Source of the DNA: JAAZGD01 sp964383845
GTDB lineage: Bacteria > Bacillota > Clostridia > Peptostreptococcales > Anaerovoracaceae
Length of the DNA stretch: 64,000 nucleotides
Assembly (NCBI GenBank): GCA_964383845.1
Contig: CAYLIF010000002.1
Span: 1-64,000, forward strand
Reading direction: 5' to 3'
Below are positions 30,482 to 39,737 of this stretch, one piece after another. The notes beneath the pieces are model-generated. The model worked only from the letters and a program-made list of their open reading frames with translations, was not told the origin of the DNA and made no database searches. Each line of letters starts with the position of its first letter. Within the stretch, counting starts at the first letter, position 1. Position numbers and translations under genes: made by a program.

Positions 30482-31936
30482 TCAATCAAGTTCTTTTGTT
30501 AATTCATAAATAGCATGAGCATATATTGCTGCTGCTTGCATTAGTTTTTCAATATCCATGTACTCGTCCTTTTGATGGGCAACTTCTTCATCCCCAGGAA
30601 ATGCTGGTCCAAAGGCCACAAAATTATTCATGGACCTTGCGTAAGTTCCGCCTCCTATAATTGCCGCTTGGCTTTCTAGATCCCCAGTATGTTCTTGATA
30701 TACAGACATCAGTTTCATGATCAAAGGATTGTTTTCAGAAAAATATATGGGTTTTTGTATCATTGTTTTTATAATACCAAGGTCGTAGGGTGAGAGGGTT
30801 TCCATTAATGTTTCATAAAAAACATCTTCCTGTAAGGTAACCGGGTAGCGAATGTTAACAGTAACTCTCGCTTCTTTTGTATTGATATTTGCTTTTCCCA
30901 GATTAAGGATCAAAGGTCCACTTTCTTTGTCAGAGAAGCCCACCCCTAATAGCCTTCCCGTCAAATCAAAGCCTATATGTTTTTGATAAAATCCGATGAA
31001 ATCGTTAACGTCGTCTTCTGCAAAGACTAAGGTACTAAGGAACTCCATGATATGTGAAATAGCATTAACACCCTTTTCTGGGCGAGCACCATGGGCACTT
31101 ATACCAGTTGCTGTAATCTCCAAACTCTTTCCACAAAGCTTTGACCCAATTTTTATTTCTCTATTCTCATTATGTTTCTGAATCTTTTCTTTTAATACTT
31201 CATAATATGTTGGATCTTTGTGAAATACCAAAGCTCTGGCAGAGTCTGCAACCATATTAGCCGCCTGCCCTCCTTTTAAGGATCGTAGCTCCAGTCCTTT
31301 TTCTAGGCCTATTGTTTTTGAAAGTTTTTTAACTATATCAAATATTAAAATACCTTTTTCCCCTCTTATTACTGGGAATTCTGCATCAGGAGTAAATCCA
31401 AAATCAGGTGGAGTTTCTCGAGCCAAGTAGTAATCCATACCACTCCATCCAGTTTCTTCATCAAGACCCAGAATTAATCTTATTCCTTTAGAAGGCTGAT
31501 ATCCTAAATCTTTTAGAATTTTTAGGGCGTAAAATGTTGCAATAGTAGGTCCTTTGTCATCAAGAGCACCTCTGCCATAAATCTTGCCGTCTTGTATTTC
31601 ACCACCAAAGGGTTCATGCTTCCATCCAGATCCCGCTGGAACCACGTCTAAATGTAGCAAAATTCCCATAGTTTCATCCTTGCTTTCTCCAAAGTCTATA
31701 TGAGCTCCATAATGATCAACATCATAAAAAGTAAAACCCTCTCTCAAAGCAAGAGTTTCCATAAACAAAAGAGCATCATGTACGCCTTTGCCAAAAGGAA
31801 GTCTTTCTCCATTGTAATCAAGAGCTTCACCTTTAACACTATTAATTTTTAATAGCTTGGTGAGATCGCTAAGAATATTTTCTCTGTTTTTTTCTAGTTC
31901 ACGGTTAATTATTTCTCTGTCGAGTTCTCTAGTCAT
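30482..31936 (-). CDS. pepV: M20 family dipeptidase, PepV-like
   Basis: The 484-residue metallopeptidase has the M20 motifs GILLHLDVVPAG (His-x-Asp), YGRGALDDKGPT, and LDEETGWSGMDYY (catalytic Glu pair), a dimer-like lid insertion, and a C-terminal IGGGTYARSM/HQKDEY region that supplies the last zinc ligand. PepV cleaves Xaa-dipeptides and beta-Ala dipeptides in the cytosol, feeding amino-acid fermentation. The ATG overlaps the capA-like stop; a TTG nine bases earlier is possible. Two-gene operon with the CapA-like gene. Confidence 0.92.
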   Translation of the reverse strand: MTRELDREIINRELEKNRENILSDLTKLLKINSVKGEALDYNGERLPFGKGVHDALLFMETLALREGFTFYDVDHYGAHIDFGESKDETMGILLHLDVVPAGSGWKHEPFGGEIQDGKIYGRGALDDKGPTIATFYALKILKDLGYQPSKGIRLILGLDEETGWSGMDYYLARETPPDFGFTPDAEFPVIRGEKGILIFDIVKKLSKTIGLEKGLELRSLKGGQAANMVADSARALVFHKDPTYYEVLKEKIQKHNENREIKIGSKLCGKSLEITATGISAHGARPEKGVNAISHIMEFLSTLVFAEDDVNDFIGFYQKHIGFDLTGRLLGVGFSDKESGPLILNLGKANINTKEARVTVNIRYPVTLQEDVFYETLMETLSPYDLGIIKTMIQKPIYFSENNPLIMKLMSVYQEHTGDLESQAAIIGGGTYARSMNNFVAFGPAFPGDEEVAHQKDEYMDIEKLMQAAAIYAHAIYELTKELD

Positions 31937-33170
31937 TTTCTTCAACCTCTTCCTCTATTAACACACTCTCTAAGGATAGATTTATTAATAGATTTTCAGC
32001 GTCTATTTTTGCTTGCTGAGCACGAGATAGATGGCCGGAACTAAGCAGGTCAGGGTTATTTTCCATGTTCTCATCTAAAGGAATAATATAATAACTAAGT
32101 TTACCGCTCTTGGCATATTTTTCTACCCAGGTTGGAATGGCTTCAGCAGAAACCTTAGTAATCCGTCGGTTTCCACGATCATAAGTTAAAGAAACCTTAG
32201 CCATTGCTCCTGTTTCAGTAAAACGATTGTTCAGTGTTTCGGATCTTTGGTTTGAAACAAAGTTTCCTAAACTAAAAAATACAGGTACCCTATTATCCGC
32301 CATTTCTAATTCCTGTAAAGTATGGGGGTGCGATCCGAAAATAATGTCAATGTCTTGATTTCCTGTCAGAGCCTCTTGCATCTTTCGTTGCCAAACATTA
32401 GCACTCAGCTGGTATTCTTCTCCCCAATGTAGATATAATACAACAATGTCTATGCCTGCATCTTTCATTAGTGATACTTGTTCATTGATCTTTACAATTT
32501 CTTTTTCCAACTCTTCATAGCCGAAAGTATTCAGCCTAAGAGCTGTCTCATCTGAAACAAAACTTCCATTGATAGATACTCTTCCAGGGAAAGAAGGTGT
32601 TTGATAGGTATATGCTAATGTTCCCGTCCAAACTCCTTTGACTAGCTTGGTTGCCCATCTTTGCTGATCAGAATTTTGCCGACTGCCAGTAGTTAAAAGT
32701 TTTTGTTGATGAAGCACACTAAGGGTTCTATCAATACCAAATATGCCTCTATCATTTACATGGTTGTTTGCTGTAGCCGCTATTTGGAAGCCTACGTTTT
32801 TTAGAGTTTCACCCAGATTGTCTGGTGTGCTAAATGATGGATAGCCTGTATATGGAGTCTGGGAGAATGTGGTTTCTAGATTGAAAATTGCTAGATCCAC
32901 ATCTTGGACATAAGGTTTTATATATTTAAATGTTTCATCGAAGGAATAGCTTCCATCCCCATTTGAAGCAGCATCTAATTGGGATGTATGATACATAACA
33001 TCTCCAGCACATAATATATCTATAGTCGTTAAGTCCATAATCTTCTCTCCAGAATCTGGTGTCTCAGCAAGCGGCTCACCTCTATCATGTAAAAACAGTG
33101 AGTAGAATAATGCTCCACTCACTAATAATAAAATCGCGACTATTATGAAAAACCTAGGTTTAAATCTCAT
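31929..33170 (-). CDS. CapA-family (poly-gamma-glutamate synthesis-like) metallophosphatase-fold protein
   Basis: The 413-residue protein has an N-terminal membrane anchor (about 7-27) and an external CapA domain: CAGDVMYHTSQLD, IFNLETTFS, ATANNHVNDRGIFGIDRTL, YLHWGEEYQ and FGSHPHTLQELE, arranged like calcineurin-type metal ligands. CapA is a partner of polyglutamate synthase in Bacillus, but capBC are absent, so the actual substrate is unknown; cell-surface hydrolase activity is plausible. It overlaps pepV. A weak AGAGGG ribosome site precedes the ATG. Confidence 0.88.
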   Translation of the reverse strand: MRFKPRFFIIVAILLLVSGALFYSLFLHDRGEPLAETPDSGEKIMDLTTIDILCAGDVMYHTSQLDAASNGDGSYSFDETFKYIKPYVQDVDLAIFNLETTFSQTPYTGYPSFSTPDNLGETLKNVGFQIAATANNHVNDRGIFGIDRTLSVLHQQKLLTTGSRQNSDQQRWATKLVKGVWTGTLAYTYQTPSFPGRVSINGSFVSDETALRLNTFGYEELEKEIVKINEQVSLMKDAGIDIVVLYLHWGEEYQLSANVWQRKMQEALTGNQDIDIIFGSHPHTLQELEMADNRVPVFFSLGNFVSNQRSETLNNRFTETGAMAKVSLTYDRGNRRITKVSAEAIPTWVEKYAKSGKLSYYIIPLDENMENNPDLLSSGHLSRAQQAKIDAENLLINLSLESVLIEEEVEEND

Positions 33171-33192
33171 AAAACCCTCTTTATCTTTTCTA

Positions 33193-33417
33193 TTATTCTA
33201 CTGCTTCTACCCTTGTGATTTCAGGATAAGATTCTTTTAATATTTTTTCTACAACTCCAGACAGGGTCATTCTAGCTCCAGGGCAGCCTACACAATGACC
33301 CTTAAGTCGAACTTTTACCACATTGTCTTCTGTGTACTCAACAAACTCAATGTCTCCACCATCTCTTTGTAGTAATGGTCTTATTTTTTCCATTGCCTCT
33401 TTGATTTTTGCTTCCAT
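33193..33417 (-). CDS. NifU C-terminal-domain iron-sulfur scaffold protein
   Basis: A 74-residue protein consisting only of the NifU-C (Nfu) domain, with IRPLLQRDGGDIEFVEY and the cluster-binding CVGCPGARMTL (CxxC). Nfu proteins carry or transfer [4Fe-4S] clusters to apoproteins. RBS AGGTAGG precedes the ATG. It stands alone between the CapA-like gene and the amino-acid importer. Confidence 0.95.
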   Translation of the reverse strand: MEAKIKEAMEKIRPLLQRDGGDIEFVEYTEDNVVKVRLKGHCVGCPGARMTLSGVVEKILKESYPEITRVEAVE

Positions 33418-33457
33418 TTTCTTTACCTACCTTTCCTTATAATCTCACTTAAGTGTT

Positions 33458-34648
33458 TTAGTATCCCCAGCTAGGTTCCACTGTAAAGATAGTTGTAAAC
33501 TCTTTGTCCCGTATTGTCTTTATAGCTACTGATTTAATAGGGTCACCAATTTCATTGAAACTAATAGAACCTGAGGCCCCTTGAAAATCATGTTGAGCCA
33601 ATATTTTTGCTTGAATAAGTTCTCCGCGTGTTGATGTTCCCGCCTCTATTATAGCATTTCTTGCAATCAGGTATGCATCATAAGCGAGGGCTGTAGCTTT
33701 TTCAATCACTGCCTCTTCTCCATATTTTTTACGAAATGCCTTAATAAAGACTTCTGTTTCTGCAGTTCCTGCAGCTTCATCAAATAAGGAAGAAAACGCT
33801 ATATTATTGGTTCCAGCTGTTCCTGCTTGATTGATTAGCTCATCAGTTTCCCAGTCATTTGTCCCCAGAAAAAGACATCTTACTCCTAAGGCATCAGCCT
33901 GGTTTATAATTCTTATGGAATCTTTTATTCCTGCAGGTAGAAAACAAACTTTTAGTTCGGAATCCTTTATTCTTTTTAGTTGAGTTTCATGATTATCAGA
34001 TTCTGCTGGGAATTCCACTGTCAAAGACACTATTCCCCCTAGCTGTATCATTTTCTCAGAAAATGCACTTGTTACCGCCTGAGCACGATCATCGTTACTG
34101 GGAATTAATACAGCAACTTCATCTATTTTAAGTTCTTCAATGGTATATTTTGCAAGAGCCACTCCTTGGAAGGCTTCCACAAAACTCACTCTGCTATAAT
34201 AATGGTTTTTAGCTGTAATAAGAGGGTTACTATTTGTAATTGCTATAGCCGGAATTTTCGCTTCTTCAAATATGGGAGCTCCTACCAAAGAATTTACCCC
34301 TCCATAACTGCCTAAAACTACACTTACACCTTTTTCTACTAAATCTCGAGCAGCAGTTTCTCCTACGTATACATCAGACTGGTTATCAGCGTAAACCAGC
34401 TCTATTTCTTTGCCTAGGGCTACAGGGTACTGTTCATGAGCTAACTCTATGCCCATTCGTTCTAGCTCTCCGTAGGCTTTGTGTTGACCAGATAAAGGTT
34501 CAAATACTCCTATTCTTATAACTGACCGCTCAACGGCTTTGTGTGTAATCCAAACACTTACGAAATTATCATAGGTTTGGCATCCTGTAGTCAATAATAC
34601 AATCATTGCAAGCAACAGGAGTTTCATGGTTTTTATGTTTTTTTTCAT
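33458..34648 (-). CDS. Branched-chain amino-acid ABC transporter substrate-binding lipoprotein (second copy)
   Basis: The 396-residue type I periplasmic-binding protein has a lipoprotein signal ending LLTTGC (Cys23). IGVFEPLSGQHKAYGELERMGIELA, VVLGSYGGVNSLVGAPIFEEAKIPAIAITNSNP and YDAYLIARNAI fit the LivJ family. It is clearly paralogous to the protein at 38474-39646 (shared LGSYG, IFEEA/VFADAGIPAI patterns) and lies at the opposite, downstream end of the same operon. A second binding protein may widen the substrate range. Confidence 0.9.
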   Translation of the reverse strand: MKKNIKTMKLLLLAMIVLLTTGCQTYDNFVSVWITHKAVERSVIRIGVFEPLSGQHKAYGELERMGIELAHEQYPVALGKEIELVYADNQSDVYVGETAARDLVEKGVSVVLGSYGGVNSLVGAPIFEEAKIPAIAITNSNPLITAKNHYYSRVSFVEAFQGVALAKYTIEELKIDEVAVLIPSNDDRAQAVTSAFSEKMIQLGGIVSLTVEFPAESDNHETQLKRIKDSELKVCFLPAGIKDSIRIINQADALGVRCLFLGTNDWETDELINQAGTAGTNNIAFSSLFDEAAGTAETEVFIKAFRKKYGEEAVIEKATALAYDAYLIARNAIIEAGTSTRGELIQAKILAQHDFQGASGSISFNEIGDPIKSVAIKTIRDKEFTTIFTVEPSWGY

Positions 34649-34693
34649 TAATCCTCCTCCTGGCTAAATATACTTATAGCAATATCTTGTTAA

Positions 34694-35398
34694 TTATTCC
34701 CCTAGATATGCTGCTTTAACTTTATCATTTCCAAGGAGTTCTTTTCCAGTTCCTGATAAACTTACTATACCTGTTTCTAATACATAAGCATAATCCGAAA
34801 TCTCTAAAGCAGCTTTTGCGTTTTGCTCAATAAGTAATACGTTCATTCCAGCTCTATTAATTTCTTTGATTATCTCAAAAATATTTTTGACTATCAGTGG
34901 AGCCAATCCCAGTGATGGCTCATCCATCATTAGTAGCTTTGGTTTGCTCATTAGAGCTCTACCCACGGCTAGCATTTGCTGCTCTCCCCCAGATAGTGTC
35001 CCTGCCAGCTGCCATTTTCTTTCCCAAAGACGGGGGAATAATTCGTAAACCCATTTAGTATCTCGGGCAATTCCATCCTTGTCTTTTCTTAGAAATGCGC
35101 CCATAGTTAAGTTTTCTTCTATAGTAAGGTCTGGGAAAACTCTACGGCCTTCAGGGCATAAAACTACACCTTCATATACTATGTCACGAGTTTGCATTCT
35201 TGTAATATCTCTTCCATTGAATTCAACAAGACCAGAGGTCTTGTTAATCAAGCTCATAATGGCTTTTAATGTAGTAGATTTTCCCGCTCCATTGGCTCCA
35301 ATCAGAGAAATTATTTTTTTGTCAGGAACTTCAAGGCTAACTCCTCGCAATGCGTGGATTCCACCGTAGTGGATGTTCAAGTTTTCTATGCGTAACAT
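34694..35398 (-). CDS. livF: Branched-chain amino-acid ABC transporter ATPase LivF
   Basis: The 234-residue ATPase has Walker A GANGAGKSTT, the ABC signature LSGGEQQMLAVGRALM, Walker B LLMMDEPSLGLAP and the LivF-typical VLETGIVSLSGTGKELL C-terminus. It pairs with LivG to power the LivHM channel. Its ATG directly adjoins the livG stop. Confidence 0.96.
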   Translation of the reverse strand: MLRIENLNIHYGGIHALRGVSLEVPDKKIISLIGANGAGKSTTLKAIMSLINKTSGLVEFNGRDITRMQTRDIVYEGVVLCPEGRRVFPDLTIEENLTMGAFLRKDKDGIARDTKWVYELFPRLWERKWQLAGTLSGGEQQMLAVGRALMSKPKLLMMDEPSLGLAPLIVKNIFEIIKEINRAGMNVLLIEQNAKAALEISDYAYVLETGIVSLSGTGKELLGNDKVKAAYLGE

Positions 35399-36252
35399 TA
35401 ATCATCCACCCCCAAATATGCTTCGATTACCTTTGGATTTTTCTGTATCTCCTTAGGTGTTCCCTCTGCTATCAGCTTGCCATAGTCTAAAACGTAAATT
35501 CTTTCACAAATACCCATGACTACTTGCATATGATGTTCAATCATTAAAATTGAGAGATTGAAATCCCCTCTGATTCTACCTACGAAACGCATTAGTTCAT
35601 CAGATTCCTGAGGATTCATTCCCGCTGCAGGCTCATCTAGCAGTAAAAGCTTAGGGTCTGTAGCCAGTGCTCTTGCAATCTCCACATGTCGTTGCTTACC
35701 ATAGGGAAGTGAAGATGAAACTGAATCTTGTACGTCTAAGAGGTCTAAGATTTCAAGAAGTCTAAAGGTCTCCTCTCTCATCTCCCGTTCTTCCTTGTAG
35801 TTTAATTTCAAACTTGCACTAAGCCAGTTGGCTTTTAATTTAACATGTTGAGCAATCAAAACGTTCTCGTATACCGTCAGGTCTTTGAAAAGCCGTATGT
35901 TCTGAAATGTTCTTGCCACCTGCATCTTTGTAATTTTGTCAGGAGTCAATGTTTTGGCTTTAGTATATTTACCTCTGTTTTCTCCAGCGTAAAGGTCTTT
36001 CATTTTGCCTTGAGGATAGTTTGAAACGATCATCTCTTCGTTTAAATATATTGCTCCATTAGTTGGTGGATATACTCCGGTTATTACATTGAACGCTGTG
36101 GTTTTCCCCGCACCGTTAGGTCCTATCAAACCAACAATCTCCCCTTCCTTAACTTTCATAGAAAGGTTATTTAAGGCCACAACTCCACCAAACTGCATTG
36201 TTGCATCGCTTACCCGAAGCAAATTGGTTTTTTCTATTGCATTATTTTGCAC
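35398..36252 (-). CDS. livG: Branched-chain amino-acid ABC transporter ATPase LivG
   Basis: The 284-residue ATPase has Walker A GPNGAGKTTAFNVITGVYPP, a LivG-specific insertion (about 70-100) before ARTFQNIRLFKDLTVYENV, a signature reading SSLPYGKQRHVEIARALA (LPYGKQR replaces LSGGQ, normal for LivG) and Walker B LLLLDEPAAGMNP. GTG start with GGAGGA nine bases upstream, overlapping the end of livM. Confidence 0.96.
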   Translation of the reverse strand: MQNNAIEKTNLLRVSDATMQFGGVVALNNLSMKVKEGEIVGLIGPNGAGKTTAFNVITGVYPPTNGAIYLNEEMIVSNYPQGKMKDLYAGENRGKYTKAKTLTPDKITKMQVARTFQNIRLFKDLTVYENVLIAQHVKLKANWLSASLKLNYKEEREMREETFRLLEILDLLDVQDSVSSSLPYGKQRHVEIARALATDPKLLLLDEPAAGMNPQESDELMRFVGRIRGDFNLSILMIEHHMQVVMGICERIYVLDYGKLIAEGTPKEIQKNPKVIEAYLGVDD

Positions 36253-37471
36253 GAGAATCTTCCTCCTTCTGCTTCTTTATTTTAAGTCGGCTGTGGGCCC
36301 TACCCGCTTTGTCGGTTGCCCTGCCTTCAGACTTTACTTTTCGTCGCTCTCTGTTTTCTCTTTTAAGGTCCCCACTGATAAAGTATCTTAGCATCCAGGG
36401 CCATTTTCGGAAGAAATTATATATGCCGTCCCATGAAAATTCCTTGCGTCCCATAATTCCTTTTCTCCAAAATAAAACAACAGACATAAGGAGTAAACTA
36501 AAGATTACCATCCTTAGTCCTGGCCTAAAAATTGGTATTTGCCAAGATCCAATATAATGAGCTGCATCAAACCAACGAAGTATTTCTTTGCCAAAAGAAA
36601 TTAAAAATGCAGAAATCACTGTACCAGTTACACTTCCCAATCCTCCCAAGACTATGATAAGTAGAAGCTCATAGGTAACCATAATCTTAAACTGATTGCT
36701 ATCTATTGCTGTTAAATGAACTGCAAGTAATCCTCCACCAATACCTGCAAAGAAGGCTGAGATTATAAAGGACATGCCTTTGTGCTTAAATAAGTTGATA
36801 CCCATTGCCTCTGCAGCAATTTCATCTTCTCTTATAGCCTTAAAAGCTCTTCCATATGAAGAATTAATTAACATTACCATAAAGGCGATTCCCAAAGCAG
36901 AGATAATTACAGGGGTGAAGAGACTGTCAAAGCCAGGTATGCTCTTTAGCCCCAAGGACCCGTTGGTAATTGGCCACATTTGGTTGTTGGCAATTAATGC
37001 TCTTACTATTTCAGAAAACCCCAGGGTGGCTATGGCTAGATAGTCACTCTTTAACCTTAGTACAGGGGAACCTATAATAGCAGCGAATATGGCGGCTAAA
37101 AGTCCACCCATAATAAGTGCTGTTCCAAAGGATAGTTCTACATCCACAATTTTTTCACTCATGGGTATCAAATAAAAAACATTGGCTCGGTCGGCAATAG
37201 GAATGGTAAACACACCTACGGAATAGGCTCCAATAGCCATAAAGCCCGCTTGTCCCAATGAGAAAACTCCTGTGAATCCGTTAACTAAGTTCATGGAAAC
37301 TCCAATTAAAGCATATATTACGGATATCCTTACAATTCGAACTGTATATGAAGTTCCAATCATTCCCTTGTCCAACATATATGTAATAAGGATACATGAT
37401 AAAACAAGAAGAATGGTCAAAATCATTTTTGTCTGTTTGTTTAATTTTTTATATTCAAATTTCATTGGCAT
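36242..37471 (-). CDS. livM: Branched-chain amino-acid ABC transporter permease LivM
   Basis: The 409-residue membrane protein has about ten helices, with NLVNGFTGVFSLGQAGFMAIGAYSVG and the EAA-like loop RAIREDEIAAEAMGINLFKHKGMSF. The last 60 residues are a long basic, Arg/Lys-rich cytosolic tail (KRENRERRKVKSEGR...), longer than usual for LivM. The ATG overlaps the livH stop (TGATG); a GTG one codon earlier is the alternative. Confidence 0.93.
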   Translation of the reverse strand: MPMKFEYKKLNKQTKMILTILLVLSCILITYMLDKGMIGTSYTVRIVRISVIYALIGVSMNLVNGFTGVFSLGQAGFMAIGAYSVGVFTIPIADRANVFYLIPMSEKIVDVELSFGTALIMGGLLAAIFAAIIGSPVLRLKSDYLAIATLGFSEIVRALIANNQMWPITNGSLGLKSIPGFDSLFTPVIISALGIAFMVMLINSSYGRAFKAIREDEIAAEAMGINLFKHKGMSFIISAFFAGIGGGLLAVHLTAIDSNQFKIMVTYELLLIIVLGGLGSVTGTVISAFLISFGKEILRWFDAAHYIGSWQIPIFRPGLRMVIFSLLLMSVVLFWRKGIMGRKEFSWDGIYNFFRKWPWMLRYFISGDLKRENRERRKVKSEGRATDKAGRAHSRLKIKKQKEEDSRAK

Positions 37472-38364
37472 CACACTTTCTCTGCAATCTTCTCGCCCAG
37501 GAGTCCTGTGGGTCTGAATAACAACATGACGATTAGTAATACAAATGTGAATGCATCACTATACCCTGTCATTGCAGGGAACACCGCTACCAAGAAAGTC
37601 TCTGCAATTCCTATAATGAAACCGCCAATAACCGCTCCTGGTATATTACCAATCCCCCCTAAAACTGCTGCAACAAAGCATTTAAGCCCTGGCATTAGTC
37701 CACTAAAAGGGTACACCATTGGTCGAGGAGAAAAATATAAAATGGCACTTATTGCAGCCAATGAACATCCGATTACGAATGTTATGGTAATTATTCTATT
37801 TATCTCAATACCCATGAGTTTTGCTGCTTCAAAATCCTTAGAGACCGCTCTCATAGCCATTCCAGTTTTCGTATGATTAACTAAATACATAAGTGCAAAA
37901 AGTAAAACCAATGTTACCACTGGAGTTATAAAGGTTACTATAGGTGCAGATATGTCGCCTATTTGGTAAACCTTTTGTAAAAACCCTAATTCGGGAAAAG
38001 CCCTGGGTAAGCCAGTAAACAAATATGTAGCTGAGTTCACCAAAAGGTATGAAACACCGATGGCAGAAATCATAATCGACATCCTTGGAGCCTCTCGCAA
38101 AGGCTTGTAAGCCAAACGCTCAATTAGAACTCCTAATACTACTGTTGCAAGTATTACAAAGAGTATGGCTAAATACCAGGGCATGCCAAAAGAAGAAATG
38201 GCAAAAATAGTAAAATACCCTGCCATCATAAAGATATCCCCATGAGCAAAGTTAATAAGACGTAAGATTCCATATACCATGGTGTATCCTATAGCAATCA
38301 GCGCATAGGCCGATCCTAAAGAAACGCCAGTTACAACGTTCTGAAAAAATGTAGTAGCTTCCAT
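37471..38364 (-). CDS. livH: Branched-chain amino-acid ABC transporter permease LivH
   Basis: The 297-residue membrane protein has the LivH start GVSLGSAYALIAIGYTMVYGILRLINFAHGD and the cytoplasmic loop RAVSKDFEAAKLMGIEINRII that couples to the ATPases. RBS TTGGAG precedes the ATG. It forms the channel with LivM and is separated from livJ by a hairpin. Confidence 0.95.
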   Translation of the reverse strand: MEATTFFQNVVTGVSLGSAYALIAIGYTMVYGILRLINFAHGDIFMMAGYFTIFAISSFGMPWYLAILFVILATVVLGVLIERLAYKPLREAPRMSIMISAIGVSYLLVNSATYLFTGLPRAFPELGFLQKVYQIGDISAPIVTFITPVVTLVLLFALMYLVNHTKTGMAMRAVSKDFEAAKLMGIEINRIITITFVIGCSLAAISAILYFSPRPMVYPFSGLMPGLKCFVAAVLGGIGNIPGAVIGGFIIGIAETFLVAVFPAMTGYSDAFTFVLLIVMLLFRPTGLLGEKIAEKV

Positions 38365-38420
38365 TTATGTCTCCAATTTCCAAATATTATCGGTCAATTC
38401 CCTTGTTGCCTTGTTGCATA

Positions 38421-38456
38421 AATAAGGCAGGAGAAGGATGCTCCTCCTGCCTTATT
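38421..38456 (-). terminator. Perfect 13-bp hairpin between livJ and livH
   Basis: AATAAGGCAGGAG and CTCCTGCCTTATT pair exactly around a ten-base loop. On the minus strand TTATG follows, so the U tract is weak. It is likely a partial terminator or mRNA-stabilising end that gives more binding protein than permease. Confidence 0.7.
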
Positions 38457-38473
38457 CTCCATTAATAAATCAC

Positions 38474-39646
38474 TTATTCAACAGTTACAGCCTTTAAGAA
38501 TACGAACTCTCCATCTTTCACGGTCTTGATAACTGCCATATTCTTTTGAGCATCACCAATTTCGTCGAATGTTACGCTACCGGTAACTCCTTCAAATCCA
38601 TCAGTTGCATTAAGCGCTGCAATAATAGACTCTCCATCAGTTGCTCCAGCTCTTTCAAGTGCATCTAGACAAACCATGTATGCATCATATCCTAATGCGG
38701 ATACAGCAGGCACAGGTGTGTAGTATTCTGCTGAAAAACCATCAACAAAGTCTTTTGCTAACTGGCTACTGTCAGCCAAACCAGCATCAAAGAATGTCGA
38801 AAGAACGATTCCTTCTGCGTCTACTCCAGCATTTTCAACAATTGTGATATTTTCCCAAGTATCTCCACCCATTATCGTTGCCTTAATACCAAGTGCACGT
38901 GCTTGCTTGATAATAAGAGGCGCAGTGGTTATTGAAGATGGCGCAAATATTACATCGGGATTTGCTGCCTTGATATTTTGTAAAATAGCATTAAAGTCTG
39001 CTTGATTTTGTTGGAATGTTTGGTTAACAACTACGGAATCTTCACTTCCTGTTAGCTCTTTGAAAGAAGCCATAAAAAAGTTGCCTAAACCAGTTGAATA
39101 GTCATCCCCTAGTTGAGTAATAACTGCCGCAGTTTTTGCGCCTTCTTGAACTGCATAGTTAGCCATTACAGTTCCTTGGAAAGGATCCAAGAAGCATACA
39201 CGGAAATACCAAATGTTTGCATTTGTTACCTGTGGGTTTGTGCAAGAAGCTCCAATTGCGGGTATTCCTGCATCAGCAAAGACTTCCCCAGCAGCTATTG
39301 AAACTCCAGATCCATAGCTACCTAAAACAGCTACAACACCCTGGTCAACAAGGTAGTTAGCGGCTGTAACAGCCATAGTCTTGTCAGATTGGTTGTCAGA
39401 TACAACTAACTCAACCTTGTACTCTACATCCCCAATCATTACAGTTGGTTTTACAGAGTTTGCATACATCATGCCATCTAATTCCTGTTGTCCGCCGCCG
39501 CCGTTTTCGCCAGTCAATGGCTCAAATACGCCTATTTTGATGATGTTTTCTCCATCAGCATCTCCGCCGTTGCCACCACAACCTACGGCAAATACAGACA
39601 CAACTAGAACTAAGATTAGTAGCAAAGAAATTTTCTTCATAATCAT
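38474..39646 (-). CDS. livJ: Branched-chain amino-acid ABC transporter substrate-binding lipoprotein
   Basis: The 390-residue lipoprotein has a signal ending VSVFAVGC (Cys23) and a glycine-rich linker, then IGVFEPLTGENGGGGQQELDGMMYA and VAVLGSYGSGVSIAAGEVFADAGIPAIGASCTNPQVT, as in LivJ proteins. It is the first gene of the importer operon. AGGAGG lies four bases before the first ATG and ten before a second in-frame ATG at 39640, so either may start. Confidence 0.93.
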   Translation of the reverse strand: MIMKKISLLLILVLVVSVFAVGCGGNGGDADGENIIKIGVFEPLTGENGGGGQQELDGMMYANSVKPTVMIGDVEYKVELVVSDNQSDKTMAVTAANYLVDQGVVAVLGSYGSGVSIAAGEVFADAGIPAIGASCTNPQVTNANIWYFRVCFLDPFQGTVMANYAVQEGAKTAAVITQLGDDYSTGLGNFFMASFKELTGSEDSVVVNQTFQQNQADFNAILQNIKAANPDVIFAPSSITTAPLIIKQARALGIKATIMGGDTWENITIVENAGVDAEGIVLSTFFDAGLADSSQLAKDFVDGFSAEYYTPVPAVSALGYDAYMVCLDALERAGATDGESIIAALNATDGFEGVTGSVTFDEIGDAQKNMAVIKTVKDGEFVFLKAVTVE

Positions 39647-39737
39647 CTTTCCTCCTTCAATAATTGCTTGTTACACATTATAGATACAGCAAAATTACCC
39701 TTTTAATTATATAGGTTTTTGGCTAAATGTAAAGACT

